From Prochlorococcus sp. AG-402-N21 (lineage in GTDB: Bacteria > Cyanobacteriota > Cyanobacteriia > PCC-6307 > Cyanobiaceae): a stretch of DNA of 64,000 nucleotides. Location of the stretch: the NCBI GenBank assembly GCA_003216435.1, contig QCIW01000005.1:1-64000 (forward strand), written 5' to 3'. Below, in pieces: positions 38,080 to 46,845 of this stretch (positions are counted from its first letter, which is position 1; each line of letters begins with the position of its first letter). Position numbers and translations under genes: made by a program. The notes under the pieces were generated by a model. It worked only from the letters and a program-made list of their open reading frames with translations. It was not told where the DNA came from and did no database searches.

Positions 38080-38202
38080 ATGTATCTTAATTTCCTTAAG
38101 AGAGCCGAATCTAAAAATACAAAGTTGATAACTTTAGGTCTATCTTTATTTCCTTTTTTATTAATACTGATCAATTATAGATTGATTGATTTAATCTTTT
38201 GA
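38080..38202 (+). CDS. 40-aa single-helix membrane protein
   Basis: Found by direct translation: begins MYLNFLKRAESKNTKLITLG, then a helix LSLFPFLLILINYRLIDLIF. A basic amphipathic start and one strongly hydrophobic span. No recognised family. It is AT-rich like the surroundings, so chance cannot be excluded. Confidence 0.5.
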   Translation: MYLNFLKRAESKNTKLITLGLSLFPFLLILINYRLIDLIF

Positions 38203-38337
38203 TTAAGCAAGTGAATATAAGAAATATTAATCTTTAAACCCTTCTCATAAGATAATAATATTCAAATAGATGAAGAGTTATTCTGAAAATCAGGTTCCTT
38301 TTATTTAGTTAAATATTGTAGACTTGTTCAATAAAAA

Positions 38338-38366
38338 AAGAGCTAGTTACTATGTAACCAGCTCTT
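38338..38366 (-). terminator. terminator of the 33-aa mini-gene
   Basis: AAGAGCTAGTTAC and GTAACCAGCTCTT form a 12-of-13 pair stem around TAT. Read on the minus strand it is followed by TTTTTTT, and it lies 26 nt after the stop of the 38393-38494 gene. Confidence 0.85.
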
Positions 38367-38392
38367 AAATAATTAATAGGATTCAACGATTC

Positions 38393-38494
38393 CTATATAA
38401 ACCTATTAATTATGAAACCTTTCAAGGCAGGAGCCAGAGAATGGCAAACTGATTTTCTTCCCATTGACTCCTGACCGATTGGTAGATGCGACAA
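38393..38494 (-). CDS. 33-aa protein with an extreme Shine-Dalgarno
   Basis: Found by direct translation. TTG start; sequence begins MSHLPIGQESMGRKSVCHSL and ends APALKGFIINRFI. The 13 nt just upstream of the start codon (AGGAGGTGATCCA, positions 38507-38495) are perfectly complementary to the 3' end of the 16S rRNA in this window. Spacing from GGAGG to TTG is near 8 nt, ideal. With its own terminator 26 nt after the stop it forms a complete unit of roughly 170 nt. One Cys, no membrane span. Strong ribosome sites are uncommon in this genome, so high translation is likely. Function unknown. Confidence 0.65.
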   Translation of the reverse strand: MSHLPIGQESMGRKSVCHSLAPALKGFIINRFI

Positions 38495-38673
38495 TGGATC
38501 ACCTCCTTTATGAAACTTTCTATAAATTAGCAAGAAATATCTTTTGGTGCTGTAGGCAATAACACAATTTGCTGAAAATAAAGCAATACAATTGGCCTAT
38601 ATATACTATTTATGCGGATATTTAACTAGATAATTATCTCCTATACCCCTAACTTTCATAAAGCTAGTCTTCA

Positions 38674-38850
38674 TTATTTTGGAGGGATCGAGAACCAGAC
38701 TCTTTCCTTTAACTCATCATCAGCAAGCCATTCCTTATATTCATTTGCGAAAGCAAGTCTGTCTTCCCCTTCTAATTCATTGATTCTGGCCAGAGCATGG
38801 TCTAAAGCTACCTCGAGGGACTTCATGGCTTGACCTTCACGAGAAGACAT
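38674..38850 (-). CDS. 58-aa acidic helical protein, unknown function
   Basis: Found by direct translation: begins MSSREGQAMKSLEVALDHAL and continues ARINELEGEDRLAFANEYKE, ending RVWFSIPPK. Entirely soluble and helical, with protein-like composition. It is upstream of the 33-aa mini-gene on the same strand, about 180 nt apart. No family recognised. Confidence 0.7.
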   Translation of the reverse strand: MSSREGQAMKSLEVALDHALARINELEGEDRLAFANEYKEWLADDELKERVWFSIPPK

Positions 38851-39302
38851 AAATATTCCTTTGCTTTCTATATTTTATCTAATTTCACAACTAAAGCCAT
38901 ATGACCTGAATCCTTGTGGATAAAGATATCTTTCGTGCAGAAAATTAAGTACATTGCTTTTGGCAATGCTAATTTCAGTCCTTTTGAAATTCTCTAGTCA
39001 ATTAGAGCGACCCAGGAGAACGCTGATCCTATCCCAATCCATATTTCTGCTCTTAAGAGTTGACCATTTTCCCTGTTAACTCCAATGAGTGATACCCATT
39101 GGGACCTGATTTTATTTGATTTTAAGGAGTTTCTCGAGACTTACAAGTAATTCAATGCCTGTTAATAATCCTCTATATCATTCTCTACTATTTGATTTTT
39201 AGTGCAAAAGTTGAGGTGTAGGCCTCTTCTTTTATAGCTATTATTCCAGTCATTGTAGTGAATAAGGTAATCTCAATAATGAAGATAGTGGTCAATGATT
39301 TT
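38851..39302. other. spacer with only doubtful ORFs
   Basis: No supported gene. Short frames include a 21-codon plus-strand ORF at 39085-39150, a 21-codon minus ORF at 39188-39253 and a start-less minus frame ending at 38994 with protein-like sequence (VNRENGQLLRAEIWIGIGSA). Without comparison to other strains these cannot be told from chance. Confidence 0.4.
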
Positions 39303-39434
39303 TTACCTTAGGCCTGAAACAAAGAAATACCAGGTAAAGACTATTGCATTTAAAACAATGGCTAACGAAATAACAATGATTTTAAATTTTATTCCCACTT
39401 GCGCTGAGTCTGCACCAGCTTGTATTTCCTTCAT
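39303..39434 (-). CDS. 43-aa single-helix membrane protein
   Basis: Found by direct translation: begins MKEIQAGADSAQVGIKFKII and ends with a helix VISLAIVLNAIVFTWYFFVS, then GLR. A polar start and one membrane span. AAGGA lies before the ATG region only weakly. Function unknown. Confidence 0.6.
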   Translation of the reverse strand: MKEIQAGADSAQVGIKFKIIVISLAIVLNAIVFTWYFFVSGLR

Positions 39435-39577
39435 TTAAATTTCGATCTCTTTCTCTTTTTTAGCTTATCTAGATTAATTTTTCATTCCTGTGGTAGAGAG
39501 GTTTAAGTAAGGGAAATGATCAAAGATAAAAATTTTGACCTTAATGTGGTTAACTTCAACTAAATTGACAATTCAAA

Positions 39578-39841
39578 ATGATTGCATTCATAATTTTTTT
39601 ACTTGGTTTGTTGGTTGGTTGGGCCTTGACTCGACGGAGATGGATAACAGTTGAACGGCAGAAAGCTAAAAGTGAAATGAATGATGAAATAGATCTAAGA
39701 GCTACCCCTGATAACTATCTTTCAGAAGTACAGCGTATGAAAAAACGGTATATAGAAGCCAAGTGGCAAGAGAGAGTCGACTGGGCTAACAAGAATCGTT
39801 TGACAGATTCAAAATTTGCACCTGAACATCAGAAGGATTAA
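39578..39841 (+). CDS. membrane-anchored helical protein, unknown function
   Basis: The 87-aa protein has one N-terminal membrane anchor (MIAFIIFLLGLLVGWALTRR) and a charged helical soluble part (VERQKAKSEMNDEIDLRATP, then RMKKRYIEAKWQERVDWANK). It resembles a signal-anchored partner protein. It is the last small gene before the tRNA pair that closes this region. Confidence 0.75.
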   Translation: MIAFIIFLLGLLVGWALTRRRWITVERQKAKSEMNDEIDLRATPDNYLSEVQRMKKRYIEAKWQERVDWANKNRLTDSKFAPEHQKD

Positions 39842-39924
39842 CTGATCAATTTTCGAATATTTTTAAGAAATTCTTGTAACACTTTTACTGTCCTCACATA
39901 AAAGCTTATCCCTAAAGATCTCAG

Positions 39925-39996
<72 letters not shown>

Positions 39997-40006
39997 TTGT
40001 GGAAGG

Positions 40007-40088
40007 TGGGCCGGGTTGGATTTGAACCAACGTAGGCATAGCCAGCGGATTTACAGTCCGCCCCCTTTAACCACTCGGGCACCGACCC
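40007..40088 (-). tRNA. trnY: tRNA-Tyr (GUA)
   Basis: The acceptor GGGTCGG pairs with CCGGCCC; the anticodon GTA maps to 40052-40054. It has the long variable arm of a class II tRNA (82 nt) and T arm GGTTCAAATCC. It lies 10 nt upstream of tRNA-Thr on the same strand, probably co-transcribed. Confidence 0.96.
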
Positions 40089-40196
40089 ACGCACATTCCA
40101 CATGAGGAGATTATCAGTTAGAGGTGATTTGAATGGAAAATTTTGGGCGTTTTGCAAGAGGATGGATATTATTTAGAAGCATTATTAATTTGGATC

Positions 40197-40637
40197 ATGC
40201 AGTTATTATTAATCAATGGTCCAAATTTGAACCTTCTTGGTAGGAGAGAAACAGATATATATGGGACTACAAATCTTGAATCTATAGAAGAGGAATTAAG
40301 GGGAAAGGCTATTAAAGAAAATGTTGACCTAGATTGCTTTCAAAGTAATTCAGAGAGTGAAATTGTCGAGAGAATACATGATTCATTTAAGAAAGTAGAT
40401 GGAATACTTATTAATGCAGGTGCCTATACACATACTTCAATTGCAATTAGAGATGCCCTCTTAGGCGTTTCCATTCCATATGTTGAGTTGCATTTAAGTA
40501 ACACTTATGCAAGAGAAGATTTTCGTCATCAGTCTTACCTTTCGGACAAAGCTATTGGATTAGTAAGTGGTTTCGGCATTATGAGTTATCAACTTGCTAT
40601 GCAAGGTCTTCTAAATCATATAAGAACATCAAATTAG
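40197..40637 (+). CDS. aroQ: 3-dehydroquinate dehydratase, type II
   Basis: Third step of the shikimate pathway (dehydroquinate to dehydroshikimate). I choose ATG 40197 (146 aa), because family members begin [16 protein letters not shown]; the frame is open from 40143 but the extra 18 residues are not family-like. Catalytic Tyr lies in ETDIYGTT, and [17 protein letters not shown] and [19 protein letters not shown] carry the conserved Asn and His. Followed 12 nt later by a miaE-like gene. Confidence 0.96.
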   Translation: MQLLLINGPNLNLLGRRETDIYGTTNLESIEEELRGKAIKENVDLDCFQSNSESEIVERIHDSFKKVDGILINAGAYTHTSIAIRDALLGVSIPYVELHLSNTYAREDFRHQSYLSDKAIGLVSGFGIMSYQLAMQGLLNHIRTSN

Positions 40638-40649
40638 TGAGATTAGAGT

Positions 40650-41255
40650 TTGAAAAAATACGATAAATCCAAATTCAAAATAAAGTGGTTATCTAGTTCA
40701 ACTAGTGATGCTTGGTTGAAACAGGCAATTGAGCATCCAATTGAAGTCCTTATTGACCACGCACATTGCGAGAGAAAAGCTGCTGGAGTTGCTCTTCAAT
40801 TAATGTTTCGTTATCTCTGCGAACCTGGACTTTCTGAAGTCCTTAGCCCTCTGGCAAGAGAAGAATTAGAGCATTTCGAGAGGGTCTTAAGTCTTCTCTC
40901 TTCAAGAGGACAATCGCTGAAACAGTTAGCTGCGCCTCCTTATGGTGCTGTTTTGGCTAAGAATATAAGGAAGGATGAACCATCTAGAATGCTTGATAGT
41001 TTTTTGGTTGCAGGGTTAATAGAAGCCAGAAGTCACGAGAGAATGTCTTTACTTGCCTTGAATAGTCCTGACAAAGAATTGAGAGCCTTATACAAGGATT
41101 TGCTCCAAAGCGAAGCTCGTCATTTCTGTCTCTATTGGACTCTTTCTGAAGAGCGTTTTGAAAGGAGGATAATTCTTACAAGATTGGAAGAATTGGCTCA
41201 AATAGAAGCTAGTGCGCTTTCTAAGTTACATCCTTATCCTAGGTTTCACAGCTAA
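40650..41255 (+). CDS. miaE: tRNA-(ms2io6A)-hydroxylase-like diiron protein
   Basis: MiaE hydroxylates the 2-methylthio-isopentenyl adenosine next to the anticodon in tRNAs reading U-starting codons. The TTG-started 201-aa protein has the ferritin-like metal ligands: Glu/His in DHAHCERKAA (about 37-46), EELEHFERV (about 70), EARSHERM (about 128) and SEARHF near 150. Length is typical. It forms a unit with aroQ upstream. Confidence 0.88.
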   Translation: MKKYDKSKFKIKWLSSSTSDAWLKQAIEHPIEVLIDHAHCERKAAGVALQLMFRYLCEPGLSEVLSPLAREELEHFERVLSLLSSRGQSLKQLAAPPYGAVLAKNIRKDEPSRMLDSFLVAGLIEARSHERMSLLALNSPDKELRALYKDLLQSEARHFCLYWTLSEERFERRIILTRLEELAQIEASALSKLHPYPRFHS

Positions 41256-41350
41256 AATTTTAATGAAAGTTGAGAAAAATTTGAGACATTTTATTAAGAA
41301 ATTGTTTGTTTGATTTTCTACTTTTAAACATACTTTTTCTAAACAGGGAA

Positions 41351-42112
41351 ATGTTAACTAGTAATTTGAAATTTAACTCTAATCCAGAAGCGCAACTCAT
41401 TCTTATTGGTGTTGGCCCAGGTGATCCTTCCTTGTTAACTCTTGCTGCTGTAGAAGCTATTAAGCAAGCAACTGTGGTTGCATTCCCTGTGCCTAAATTT
41501 GGAGGTAATAGTTTTGCTGCTGATATAGCTTCTCCTTGGATAGAGCAAGGGAAAAAAAAGATACCTTTAATTTTCCCGATGGTTTCAGAACTTGAATTAA
41601 AGAAACAGGCTTGGAGGGAAGCTAGTGAGAAATTGGCTTTTGAAGTTTCGAATGGTGAGCAAGTAGCTTTTTTATGTGTCGGAGATGTTTCTTTATTTGC
41701 TACCGGGTCTTATTTATTACTTGATATAAAGTCGAATTATCCTGAATGTCCAATCAAAATTATTCCTGGAATTAATTCTTTTTCTGCTGCAGCTGCTGCT
41801 GGGCATTGCCCTCTTGGGATGCAACAAGAACAGTTACTAATAACACCTACCCCAGAAGAGCCGGAAACTTTAGAGTCTTTGTTGCAGGAGGCAAGATCAT
41901 TAGAAAGAATTCTTGTTTTGATGAAACTTGGGAAAAGATGGTCTTGGGTTAGACCTTTGTTAGAGAAGATGAATCTTTTAGAAGAGACTTTATTCGCTAA
42001 GAAAGTTGGTTTTCCTGATCAAAAGATTATGTATTCAATAGATGTGCCTCCAGGTGAGTGTGATTATTTCTCTTTATTATTAGTGCGACAAAATTGGAAT
42101 AAAATTCTTTGA
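41351..42112 (+). CDS. cobI: precorrin-2 C20-methyltransferase
   Basis: Corrin ring methylation in vitamin B12 (pseudocobalamin) synthesis. I choose ATG 41351 (253 aa); GVGPGDPSLLTLAAVEAIK is the SAM-binding start of the family and FLCVGDVSLFATGSYL is the second conserved block. IPGINSFSAAAAAGHCPLG is also typical of CobI/CbiL. The frame is open upstream, but those residues look spurious. Followed by the convergent dus gene. Confidence 0.94.
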   Translation: MLTSNLKFNSNPEAQLILIGVGPGDPSLLTLAAVEAIKQATVVAFPVPKFGGNSFAADIASPWIEQGKKKIPLIFPMVSELELKKQAWREASEKLAFEVSNGEQVAFLCVGDVSLFATGSYLLLDIKSNYPECPIKIIPGINSFSAAAAAGHCPLGMQQEQLLITPTPEEPETLESLLQEARSLERILVLMKLGKRWSWVRPLLEKMNLLEETLFAKKVGFPDQKIMYSIDVPPGECDYFSLLLVRQNWNKIL

Positions 42113-42122
42113 TAAAAAGAAT

Positions 42123-43118
42123 TTAGTTAAGACTATTTATTTTTTGATTTAAGAGTGAAATCGTTTCATGTGGTGTTTTGGCTTTTACGAGACAATTAGC
42201 AAATGCTGAAGATCCACTGAAACCAGTGCAGGTCCATTTGAGATGTTTTCGAGCAATAAGTAGACCATGATCACCTTTGGCTTTTAATAGTTCTTGAAGA
42301 TGTTCAAGGGCGATATTCAGTCTTGTCTTTGGATCTGGATCTTTTATTGGTTCTTGACCTTCTAAAAAGGAATTAATTTGTCCTACAAGCCAAGGAGAAC
42401 CAAGACTACCTCTTCCAATCATTAATCCATCAGCATTAGAAATTTTCAAGCAATTAATTGCATCATTGGAATTTTTGATGTCTCCATTTGCAATTACTGG
42501 AATTCCTAGAGCTTTTTTCACCTCTGCAATGGCAAGCCAATTTGATTTTCCTGCAAAACCTTGTTTTCGAGTTCTTCCATGAAGTGTAAGGAGTTGTGCT
42601 CCAGCATCTTGAAGTAGAAGTCCGAGGCTAACTGGATCAGAAGATTTCTCACACCATCCAAGCCTTGTTTTTACGGTGACAGGAATTTTTACAGCATTTG
42701 AAACTTCACTTACTAATTCTGCCGCTAAATTCCAATTCTTTAAAAGAGCACTTCCGCCTCCTTTTTTGGCGATTTTTTTTACAGGACAGCCCATATTGAT
42801 ATCAATTAGAAATGCCCCAGCGTCTTCTGCTCGCTTAGCCGCATCTATCATTGATTGCAGACGAAAATCAAAAAGTTGTACTCCAATAGGACCTTTTTCT
42901 TTTGAGAGTTCTTCTACTTTATTTCTTCCATACCCAAGCTCCAGGCTTCTGGCGTTTACCATCTCAGTGAAAAGTAAAGATTCTGGAGCCCATCTTCTGA
43001 CTAGTTTCCTGAAGATTTGATCAGTTACTCCTGCTAGCGGTGATTGCAACACGACACTTTTGAGAACTCTCTTTGTTCCATTTCCAGGAAGAGTTATCTT
43101 GGAAATATTTTTTTTCAT
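42123..43118 (-). CDS. dusB: tRNA-dihydrouridine synthase
   Basis: FMN enzyme that reduces uridine in the tRNA D loop. The 331-aa protein has LQSPLAGVTDQIFRKLVRRW at the start, the catalytic Cys in DINMGCPVKKIAKKGGGSAL (about 101-120), VTVKTRLGW near 150, LHGRTRKQGF near 180 and IANGDIKN and IGRGSLGSPWL near 215-245. It is DusB-like, but the exact uridine it modifies cannot be set from sequence. It is transcribed towards cobI. Confidence 0.93.
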   Translation of the reverse strand: MKKNISKITLPGNGTKRVLKSVVLQSPLAGVTDQIFRKLVRRWAPESLLFTEMVNARSLELGYGRNKVEELSKEKGPIGVQLFDFRLQSMIDAAKRAEDAGAFLIDINMGCPVKKIAKKGGGSALLKNWNLAAELVSEVSNAVKIPVTVKTRLGWCEKSSDPVSLGLLLQDAGAQLLTLHGRTRKQGFAGKSNWLAIAEVKKALGIPVIANGDIKNSNDAINCLKISNADGLMIGRGSLGSPWLVGQINSFLEGQEPIKDPDPKTRLNIALEHLQELLKAKGDHGLLIARKHLKWTCTGFSGSSAFANCLVKAKTPHETISLLNQKINSLN

Positions 43119-43140
43119 TATTCGGTTAATAAGAAAACCC

Positions 43141-43362
43141 TTAAAGGTTTTTACACCAACTTATTGATGGATCATTTTTGTTATTTAATTGTGAAAGGCA
43201 CACAATATCTAAGCTTGCTTTTATAGCAATAGGTAGCTGTGAGATTACTAGAACAGTAAAAGCTATTCCCATCCATGGAGTATGCAGACTAAAAACTTTT
43301 TGTTTTTTGTGTGAATTCTTTTTAAAAGGACCTTGTTTTTTGGGCAGCATTTTCTTTGGCAA
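43141..43362 (-). CDS. 73-aa single-helix membrane protein, unknown function
   Basis: A very basic N-terminus (MPKKMLPKKQGPFKKNSHKK) is followed by one hydrophobic helix (WMGIAFTVLVISQLPIAIKA) and a short polar tail with two Cys. It lies just upstream of dus on the same strand, 22 nt apart, and diverges from der. No family recognised. Confidence 0.7.
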   Translation of the reverse strand: MPKKMLPKKQGPFKKNSHKKQKVFSLHTPWMGIAFTVLVISQLPIAIKASLDIVCLSQLNNKNDPSISWCKNL

Positions 43363-43444
43363 AACTTCTTACATAAATCAGTATGAAGAATCATTGCCCT
43401 AATTGGTCTATAAAGGATTAATAATTTTATGCAGGTAAGTAGAG

Positions 43445-44815
43445 TTGGTTCGTCCTGTTGTAGCGATTATTGGCCGTCCAAATGTCGGTAAGTCGACCTT
43501 AGTGAATCGCCTATGTCGGAGTCGGGAAGCCATTGTTCATGACTTGCCAGGTGTTACTCGAGATCGCAGTTATCAAAATGGTTTTTGGGGTGACAGAGAA
43601 TTTAGGGTTGTAGATACAGGCGGACTTATTTTTGAGGATGATAGTGAGTTCCTGCCCGAAATTAGAGAGCAGGCAAACCTTGCGTTAGCAGAGGCTTCAG
43701 TCGCTCTAGTAATTGTTGATGGTCAACAAGGTATCACTGCGGCAGATGAATCTATCGCGGAATGGTTAAGAGCTCATCCTTGCAAAACCCTTGTCGCTGT
43801 AAACAAATGTGAATCACCAGAACAAGGAATTTCTATGGCAGCTGAGTTCTGGAGACTTGGATTGGGACAACCTTATCCAGTTTCTGCAATTCATGGAGTT
43901 GGGACTGCAGAACTTCTTGATGAAGTGGTATCGCTGCTCCCTCCTAGACAAAAAGAAAATGAAGAGGACGATCCTATCGAAATCGCAATAGTTGGCAGAC
44001 CAAATGTTGGGAAATCTAGTTTGTTAAATTCCATTTGTGGAGAATCACGATCAATAGTTAGTCCAATTCGTGGCACGACAAGAGATTCTGTTGATGCGAG
44101 TCTTAAGAGAGAAGGAAAATTATGGAAATTAATAGATACAGCGGGTATTAGAAGAAGAAGAAGTGTTGATTATGGGCCAGAGTTTTTTGGAATTAATCGA
44201 AGCCTTAAGGCCATAGAAAGAAGCGATGTTTGCGCATTGGTTATTGATGCTTTAGATGGAGTTACTGAGCAAGATCAAAGATTAGCTGGGAAAATAGAGA
44301 ATGATGGACGAGCTTGTGTTCTAGTGGTCAACAAATGGGATGCGGTAGAAAAAGATAGTCATACGATGTCAATGATGGAAAAGGACATTAGATCGAAGCT
44401 CTATTTTCTCGATTGGGCAGATATGTTGTTTACTTCGGCGCTTACTGGGCAGCGAGTTGAAGGAATGTTTGCTGTTGCAGCTTTAGCTGTTGAGCAACAT
44501 CGTCGACGCGTTAGTACTTCTGTGGTAAATGAAGTGCTAAAGGAAGCCTTGAGTTGGCGAAGTCCTCCGACTAGCCGAGGTGGGAGGCAAGGACGTCTTT
44601 ATTATGGAACGCAGGTTGCAACTAGACCCCCCAGTTTTACTCTTTTTGTGAATGAACCAAGGTTATTCGGAGATACTTATCGGAGGTATGTCGAGAGACA
44701 TCTGCGAGAAGGTTTAGGTTTTCAAGGTACACCTCTCAAATTGTTTTGGAGAGGGAAGCAAAAACGTGATGCAGAAAGAGATATGGCTAAGCAACAACAT
44801 GACACTTCTTCTTGA
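43445..44815 (+). CDS. der: ribosome assembly GTPase Der (EngA)
   Basis: Essential double GTPase for 50S subunit assembly. The TTG-started 456-aa protein has two GTPase domains, with [10 protein letters not shown] near 10 and [10 protein letters not shown] near 185, NKCE and NKWD specificity motifs, and a C-terminal KH-like domain with [10 protein letters not shown]. It diverges from the small membrane gene upstream. Followed 3 nt later by an EcfT-like gene. Confidence 0.98.
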   Translation: MVRPVVAIIGRPNVGKSTLVNRLCRSREAIVHDLPGVTRDRSYQNGFWGDREFRVVDTGGLIFEDDSEFLPEIREQANLALAEASVALVIVDGQQGITAADESIAEWLRAHPCKTLVAVNKCESPEQGISMAAEFWRLGLGQPYPVSAIHGVGTAELLDEVVSLLPPRQKENEEDDPIEIAIVGRPNVGKSSLLNSICGESRSIVSPIRGTTRDSVDASLKREGKLWKLIDTAGIRRRRSVDYGPEFFGINRSLKAIERSDVCALVIDALDGVTEQDQRLAGKIENDGRACVLVVNKWDAVEKDSHTMSMMEKDIRSKLYFLDWADMLFTSALTGQRVEGMFAVAALAVEQHRRRVSTSVVNEVLKEALSWRSPPTSRGGRQGRLYYGTQVATRPPSFTLFVNEPRLFGDTYRRYVERHLREGLGFQGTPLKLFWRGKQKRDAERDMAKQQHDTSS

Positions 44816-44818
44816 TTA

Positions 44819-45703
44819 ATGGATTGGTTACGCAAAGTTCCTATCGGGCAATATGTAGCTGGTGAGAGCGGATGGCTCCGTGTACTTGATCCAAGAATGA
44901 AAATAGTTTGGGTTGTATTTTTTTTGACAACCCCGGTTCTCGCAAGTTTGGAGTGGAGGTTTGCTTTGGTTATTGCTCTTTTCTTACTTACATTCCTAAG
45001 TGGATTACCGTTTCGTATTTGGTGGAGATCTCTGAGCTTCTTGTTGTTTTTATCATTATTTATAGGTCTATTAGCTATGTTCTTGCCTGCTAGTGAGTCA
45101 TCAGTAACTGTGATGGTCAGAAATCCAGAAGAGTTACCAAATGCAATTGCTACAGGATCTTCATGGGAATTGGCAAAATTAGGACCATTGATTATCGATA
45201 GACGTTCAGCTGAATTAGGCTTTAAAAGCGCGACTTTAATTTTTACAGTAGTTCATAGTGTCAATTTAATGTTAATAAGTTCATGCCCTGAAGATCTTGT
45301 ATGGGCATTAAGTTGGTTTTTGTCACCTCTATCTATAACAGGTTTACCTATAGATAAGATTAGTTTTCAGTTGCTTTTGGCATTGAGGTTTATGCCTTTA
45401 GTTCAAGAGGAATTGCAAAATCTTTTGAGATCTCTCGCGACGAGGGCAATTAGCTTTAAAAAACTTGGGTTGAAAGCTTCTTTTGCTTTGCTTCTTTCTG
45501 TTGGCGAACGTTTGTTGGCAAATATTTTGTTGAGATCAGAGCAAGGAGCTGATGCACTTATTGCAAGAAATAGCTTATTGTTCCCATCTCATTATCTCAA
45601 GCCTAAAGCTTCTATCTTGAAATTTTCTTTGGTCAATCTGATTTCTATTTCTTTTTTGATGGTTGGATTAATTGTTAGATTCAAATTTGGTACTTACTCA
45701 TAA
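44819..45703 (+). CDS. EcfT/CbiQ-family transporter membrane protein
   Basis: The 294-aa protein is the T component of an energy-coupling factor or cobalt-type ABC transporter. YVAGESGWLRVLDPRMKIVW near 13-32 is the family start, five to six hydrophobic helices follow, and the cytoplasmic coupling motif region contains SLATRAISF and SEQGADALIARN (the Ala-Arg pair that contacts ATPases). No S component or ATPase is adjacent, so the substrate (cobalt, biotin or other) is open. It is coupled to der with 3-nt spacing. Confidence 0.88.
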   Translation: MDWLRKVPIGQYVAGESGWLRVLDPRMKIVWVVFFLTTPVLASLEWRFALVIALFLLTFLSGLPFRIWWRSLSFLLFLSLFIGLLAMFLPASESSVTVMVRNPEELPNAIATGSSWELAKLGPLIIDRRSAELGFKSATLIFTVVHSVNLMLISSCPEDLVWALSWFLSPLSITGLPIDKISFQLLLALRFMPLVQEELQNLLRSLATRAISFKKLGLKASFALLLSVGERLLANILLRSEQGADALIARNSLLFPSHYLKPKASILKFSLVNLISISFLMVGLIVRFKFGTYS

Positions 45704-45771
45704 ATAAACACACTTTGAACATTTGAGGTTCTTAAGAGGTAATGTTTTGATAGAGGCAAAAATTTTAAAAA

Positions 45772-46038
45772 TTGAGTGCTGAGAGATATCTCAATCATCC
45801 TACTTTTGGGATGCTCTATTTAGTTTCCCCTGCAGGAGAGGGAAGAGATGTATATGCAACTTTATATGCTCAAAAGATGTTTTTCTTGGTTACTCTTCAA
45901 CCAAGAGGCGCACAATTTGAGGTTGTCCCATATATGGACGCTAGGCATCATGCTGAGATGAATTTAATTCGCTGTAGAAGAGAGAGGTCAGCTGAATTGG
46001 AAAGATGGAAAGAATTATTTAATCAAACTTTTATTTAG
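45772..46038 (+). CDS. pipX: PipX, PII-interacting regulator
   Basis: PipX binds either PII (GlnB) or NtcA and acts as an NtcA co-activator under nitrogen limitation. The TTG-started 88-aa protein reads RYLNHPTFGMLYLVSPAGEG, then FFLVTLQPRGAQFEVVPYMD and the two C-terminal helices (HHAEMNLIRCRRERSAELER). Length and sequence are characteristic. It is followed 9 nt later by pipY, the conserved pairing. Confidence 0.97.
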   Translation: MSAERYLNHPTFGMLYLVSPAGEGRDVYATLYAQKMFFLVTLQPRGAQFEVVPYMDARHHAEMNLIRCRRERSAELERWKELFNQTFI

Positions 46039-46047
46039 GAATAAATT

Positions 46048-46683
46048 TTGACTGAATCTTTAGTTCAAATCAAGAATTCTTTGCCTACAGAAGTAAATTT
46101 ATTGGCAGTTAGCAAGTCTCACCAAGCTTCTTCTATCCGTTCATTTTTTCATAAAGGGCAATTGGATTTTGGAGAGAGTCGGCTTCAAGAAGCATTACCT
46201 AAAATAAATGATTTATCTGACCTAAACGGAATATGTTGGCATTTTGTTGGTCGATTGCAGTCAAATAAAGTTAGGGGGGTAGTTAAGAACTTTAACGTAA
46301 TTCACTCTTTACATTCTTTAGCCTTGTCTGAAAGAATTGCAAGAATTTCGGAGGAAGAAGGACGACATCCAAAAGTTTTTCTTCAGATAAAACTTCGAGA
46401 AGATATTGCAAAAGTTGGATTTTCAAAAGAAGAGCTTTTGAGTGTATGGCCAAAGCTAATGGAATTGCCCAATATTAATATCATCGGATTGATGACAATT
46501 GCTCCCATTACACTTGAGTTGAATGAGAGAAAGAAACTTTTTAGAGATTGTCGAGATTTGGCGAATAAATTGAAATTAAAGGAGTGCTCTATGGGGATGA
46601 GTAATGATTGGAGAGAAGCAGTTGAAGCCGGAGCAACTTGGATTCGTGTGGGTTCTCTACTGTTTGGCAAGCGGTTGAAATAA
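46048..46683 (+). CDS. pipY: PLP homeostasis protein (YggS/PipY)
   Basis: Pyridoxal-phosphate-binding protein without catalytic domain 2; controls PLP and amino-acid pools. The 211-aa protein has the PLP Lys in LLAVSKSHQASSI (about 18-30), FGESRLQEALPK and WHFVGRLQSNKVR near 68, and the C-terminal GMSNDWREAVEAGATWIRVG. It is in the pipX-pipY unit typical of cyanobacteria. Confidence 0.95.
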   Translation: MTESLVQIKNSLPTEVNLLAVSKSHQASSIRSFFHKGQLDFGESRLQEALPKINDLSDLNGICWHFVGRLQSNKVRGVVKNFNVIHSLHSLALSERIARISEEEGRHPKVFLQIKLREDIAKVGFSKEELLSVWPKLMELPNINIIGLMTIAPITLELNERKKLFRDCRDLANKLKLKECSMGMSNDWREAVEAGATWIRVGSLLFGKRLK

Positions 46684-46845
46684 TTCAATTTTCTTCGAGA
46701 TATCAATAAAAGCAATTAAAAACCTTGCCCCCGCTTTAAAGGAACGCTATTTATTTAAGTATCAGGATCGATTCTTTTTTTTAGAATGCTTCTGTAGTTG
46801 GTTTGAACACCAACTTGCTCAAATTATCCCGAGAGGATTTAACTG

